Positions 5,221 through 6,641 of a DNA stretch of 6,641 bases are shown in pieces (the first letter of the stretch is position 1; every line of letters begins with the position of its first letter). Under the pieces are notes generated by a model that was not told the origin of the DNA, searched no databases, and saw nothing but the letters and a program-made list of their open reading frames with translations. The stretch spans positions 1 to 6,641 of the forward strand of contig CAMWXM010000164.1 of the NCBI GenBank assembly GCA_947178195.1, written 5' to 3'. The stretch comes from an uncultured Ruminococcus sp. GTDB lineage: Bacteria; Bacillota; Clostridia; Oscillospirales; Ruminococcaceae. The translations under genes and the position numbers were made by a program.

Positions 5221-6026
5221 AAACAGTTTTATCAATTGCAGGAAGCGACTGTAGCGGCGGAGCAGGAATACAGGCGGACATCAAAACCATGATAATGAAC
5301 GGAGTTTACGCTATGAGCGCAATAACCGCACTGACCGCCCAGAATACCTGCGGCGTAGCAGGAATTTACGAGGTGACGCCTGAATTTTTATCACAGCAGC
5401 TGGACGCTGTATTTGGTGATATTTTTCCCGATGCTGTAAAAATAGGTATGGTTTCATCGTCAGAGCTTATTGAAGTTATCACCGGCAGATTAAAAAAATA
5501 TCAGCCGAAAAATATAGTTGTCGATCCGGTTATGGTTTCTACAAGCGGCTCTGAGCTTATGAAAACGGATGCAGTATCGACCCTTATAAAAGAGCTTTTG
5601 CCCATAGCATCTATTGTTACCCCGAACATTCCCGAAGCAGAAATTTTATCGGGAATTCCGATAAAAACAAAAGAAAATATGGTTGACTCTGCGGAGCGTA
5701 TTTATAAGACCTATAACTGTGCGGTTTTGTTAAAGGGCGGTCACAGTATTAACGACGCTAACGACCTATTATATGAAAATAATGAGTATTATTGGTTTGA
5801 GGGCAGACGTATAGACAATCCCAATACTCATGGAACGGGCTGTACATTATCCAGCGCTATTGCAGCAAATCTGGCAAAAGGATATAATCTTAAAGAGGCT
5901 GTAAAGCGTTCTAAGGATTATATTTCACAGGCACTGGAAGCGCAGCTTGATCTTGGAAAGGGTTCGGGACCTATGGATCACGGATTTAATTTAAGCGGCA
6001 GATTTGCCGAGGAAATGAAAGGATAA
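5217..6026 (+). CDS. thiD: HMP/HMP-phosphate kinase ThiD
   Basis: A 269-residue ribokinase-fold enzyme of normal length that phosphorylates hydroxymethylpyrimidine and its monophosphate to HMP-PP, the partner of the thiazole in the ThiE step. It opens with SIAGSDCSGGAGIQAD (6-21), the substrate-binding signature, followed by AITALTAQNT. VVDPVMVSTSG binds the nucleotide/substrate region, VTPNIPEAE is the mid-protein family motif, VLLKGGH follows, and NTHGTGCTLSSAIA carries the anion-hole/catalytic GTGC with C209. The start overlaps the thiE stop as ATGA, so it is translationally coupled; no separate thiamine-phosphate synthase domain is fused. The product of the next gene, ThiC, feeds this kinase. 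Confidence 0.96.
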   Translation: MKTVLSIAGSDCSGGAGIQADIKTMIMNGVYAMSAITALTAQNTCGVAGIYEVTPEFLSQQLDAVFGDIFPDAVKIGMVSSSELIEVITGRLKKYQPKNIVVDPVMVSTSGSELMKTDAVSTLIKELLPIASIVTPNIPEAEILSGIPIKTKENMVDSAERIYKTYNCAVLLKGGHSINDANDLLYENNEYYWFEGRRIDNPNTHGTGCTLSSAIAANLAKGYNLKEAVKRSKDYISQALEAQLDLGKGSGPMDHGFNLSGRFAEEMKG

Positions 6027-6030
6027 AAAA

Positions 6031-6641
6031 ATGAGAAATTATACGACACAGATGGACGCTGCAAAGCGTGGAATTATTACTCCGGAAATGAAGGAGGTAG
6101 CAAAAAAGGAATACCGTAGCGAAGAAGAAATAAGGGAGCTTGTAGCAAAGGGACAGGTTGCCATATGCGCAAATAAGTTGCATAAATGTATAGAGCCAAA
6201 CGGTGTAGGCTCTATGCTGAGAACAAAAATAAATGTTAATTTAGGAGTGTCCAGAGACTGCAAGGATTATGACATTGAAATGAAAAAGGTAATGGCTGCT
6301 GTGAATATGGGGGCTGAGGCTATTATGGATCTTTCTTCTCACGGCAATACTCAGCCGTTCAGAAAAAAGCTTACAAGCGAATGTCCTGCCATGATAGGAA
6401 CTGTTCCCGTATACGATAGCGTTATCCATTATCAGAGAGATCTGGCGACCCTTACCGCAAAGGATTTTATCGATGTTATAAGACTTCACGCTGAAGACGG
6501 AGTTGATTTTGTGACCCTTCACTGCGGTATCACAAGAAAAACCATCGAGCAGATAAAAAAACATAAAAGAAAAATGAATATTGTTTCCCGTGGAGGTTCA
6601 CTTGTTTTTGCATGGATGAGCATGACAGGGGAGGAGAATCC
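6031..6641 (+). CDS. thiC: Phosphomethylpyrimidine synthase ThiC, N-terminal part (runs off right edge)
   Basis: An open frame from ATG at 6031, with AAAGGA 7 bases upstream and 4 bases after thiD, continues through 203 complete codons to the window edge with no stop. ThiC is an unusual radical-SAM enzyme that rearranges aminoimidazole ribotide into HMP phosphate. Visible signatures are CIEPNGVGSMLRTKINVNLG (53-72), IMDLSSHGNT (98-107), IGTVPVYD (122-129), EDGVDFVTLHCGI (155-167) and VSRGGS (185-190). The variant DLSSHGNT replaces the DLSTGG form of E. coli, as I recall in clostridial ThiC. The C-terminal cysteine motif for the [4Fe-4S] cluster would lie beyond the window, so integrity cannot be judged. 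Most ThiC proteins of this short type are about 430 residues, so roughly half is present. Confidence 0.96.
   Translation, partial: MRNYTTQMDAAKRGIITPEMKEVAKKEYRSEEEIRELVAKGQVAICANKLHKCIEPNGVGSMLRTKINVNLGVSRDCKDYDIEMKKVMAAVNMGAEAIMDLSSHGNTQPFRKKLTSECPAMIGTVPVYDSVIHYQRDLATLTAKDFIDVIRLHAEDGVDFVTLHCGITRKTIEQIKKHKRKMNIVSRGGSLVFAWMSMTGEEN

Noticed and set aside
1..6641. Search for mobile elements, CRISPR arrays, tRNA or rRNA genes
   Set aside because: No spaced direct repeats, transposase or integrase motifs, terminal inverted repeats, or tRNA-like cloverleaf were seen on either strand.

Overview
The window is dominated by a rightward thiamine (vitamin B1) biosynthesis operon of a low-GC, anaerobic Firmicute. 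The best guess is a Clostridia member of the Ruminococcus/Oscillospiraceae type. That guess rests on the AT-rich sequence, strong purine-rich Shine-Dalgarno sites, sigma-A-type promoters, a terminator-coupled riboswitch, use of the anaerobic radical-SAM ThiH rather than the oxygen-dependent oxidase ThiO, and the short ThiF form. The species cannot be fixed from the sequence alone.

Layout. At positions 1-815, two leftward genes share one direction. The first (390-815) encodes a small PH-domain-like protein with an Asp/Asn-rich tail. The second (1-365, running off the left edge) resembles the N-terminal part of FkbM-family methyltransferase proteins and is interrupted by one in-frame TAG. Positions 816-1119 are a divergent control region. 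It holds a leftward promoter for the PH-domain gene, a rightward promoter, a TPP riboswitch, a candidate antiterminator and an intrinsic terminator. From 1120 to the right edge run thiS, thiF, thiG, thiH, tenI, thiE, thiD and the first 203 codons of thiC. They are separated by 1 to 18 bases or overlap by 4 to 14 bases, so they almost certainly form one transcript.

How the genes work together. ThiF adenylates the C-terminal glycine of ThiS, which then carries sulfur as a thiocarboxylate. ThiH makes dehydroglycine from tyrosine. ThiG assembles the thiazole from DXP, dehydroglycine and ThiS sulfur, and TenI aromatises the product. ThiC makes HMP phosphate from AIR, and ThiD phosphorylates it to HMP-PP. 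ThiE joins HMP-PP to the thiazole to give thiamine phosphate. The last kinase (ThiL) and the sulfur donor for ThiS are not in the window. High TPP should terminate transcription before thiS.

I did not find an unknown system. The points most worth a second look are the lone amber codon in the FkbM-like gene, the readable riboswitch expression platform, the ThiE-like gene that looks like a TenI tautomerase, the cysteine-poor short ThiF, and the ThiS glycine tail whose codons also form the thiF ribosome binding site.
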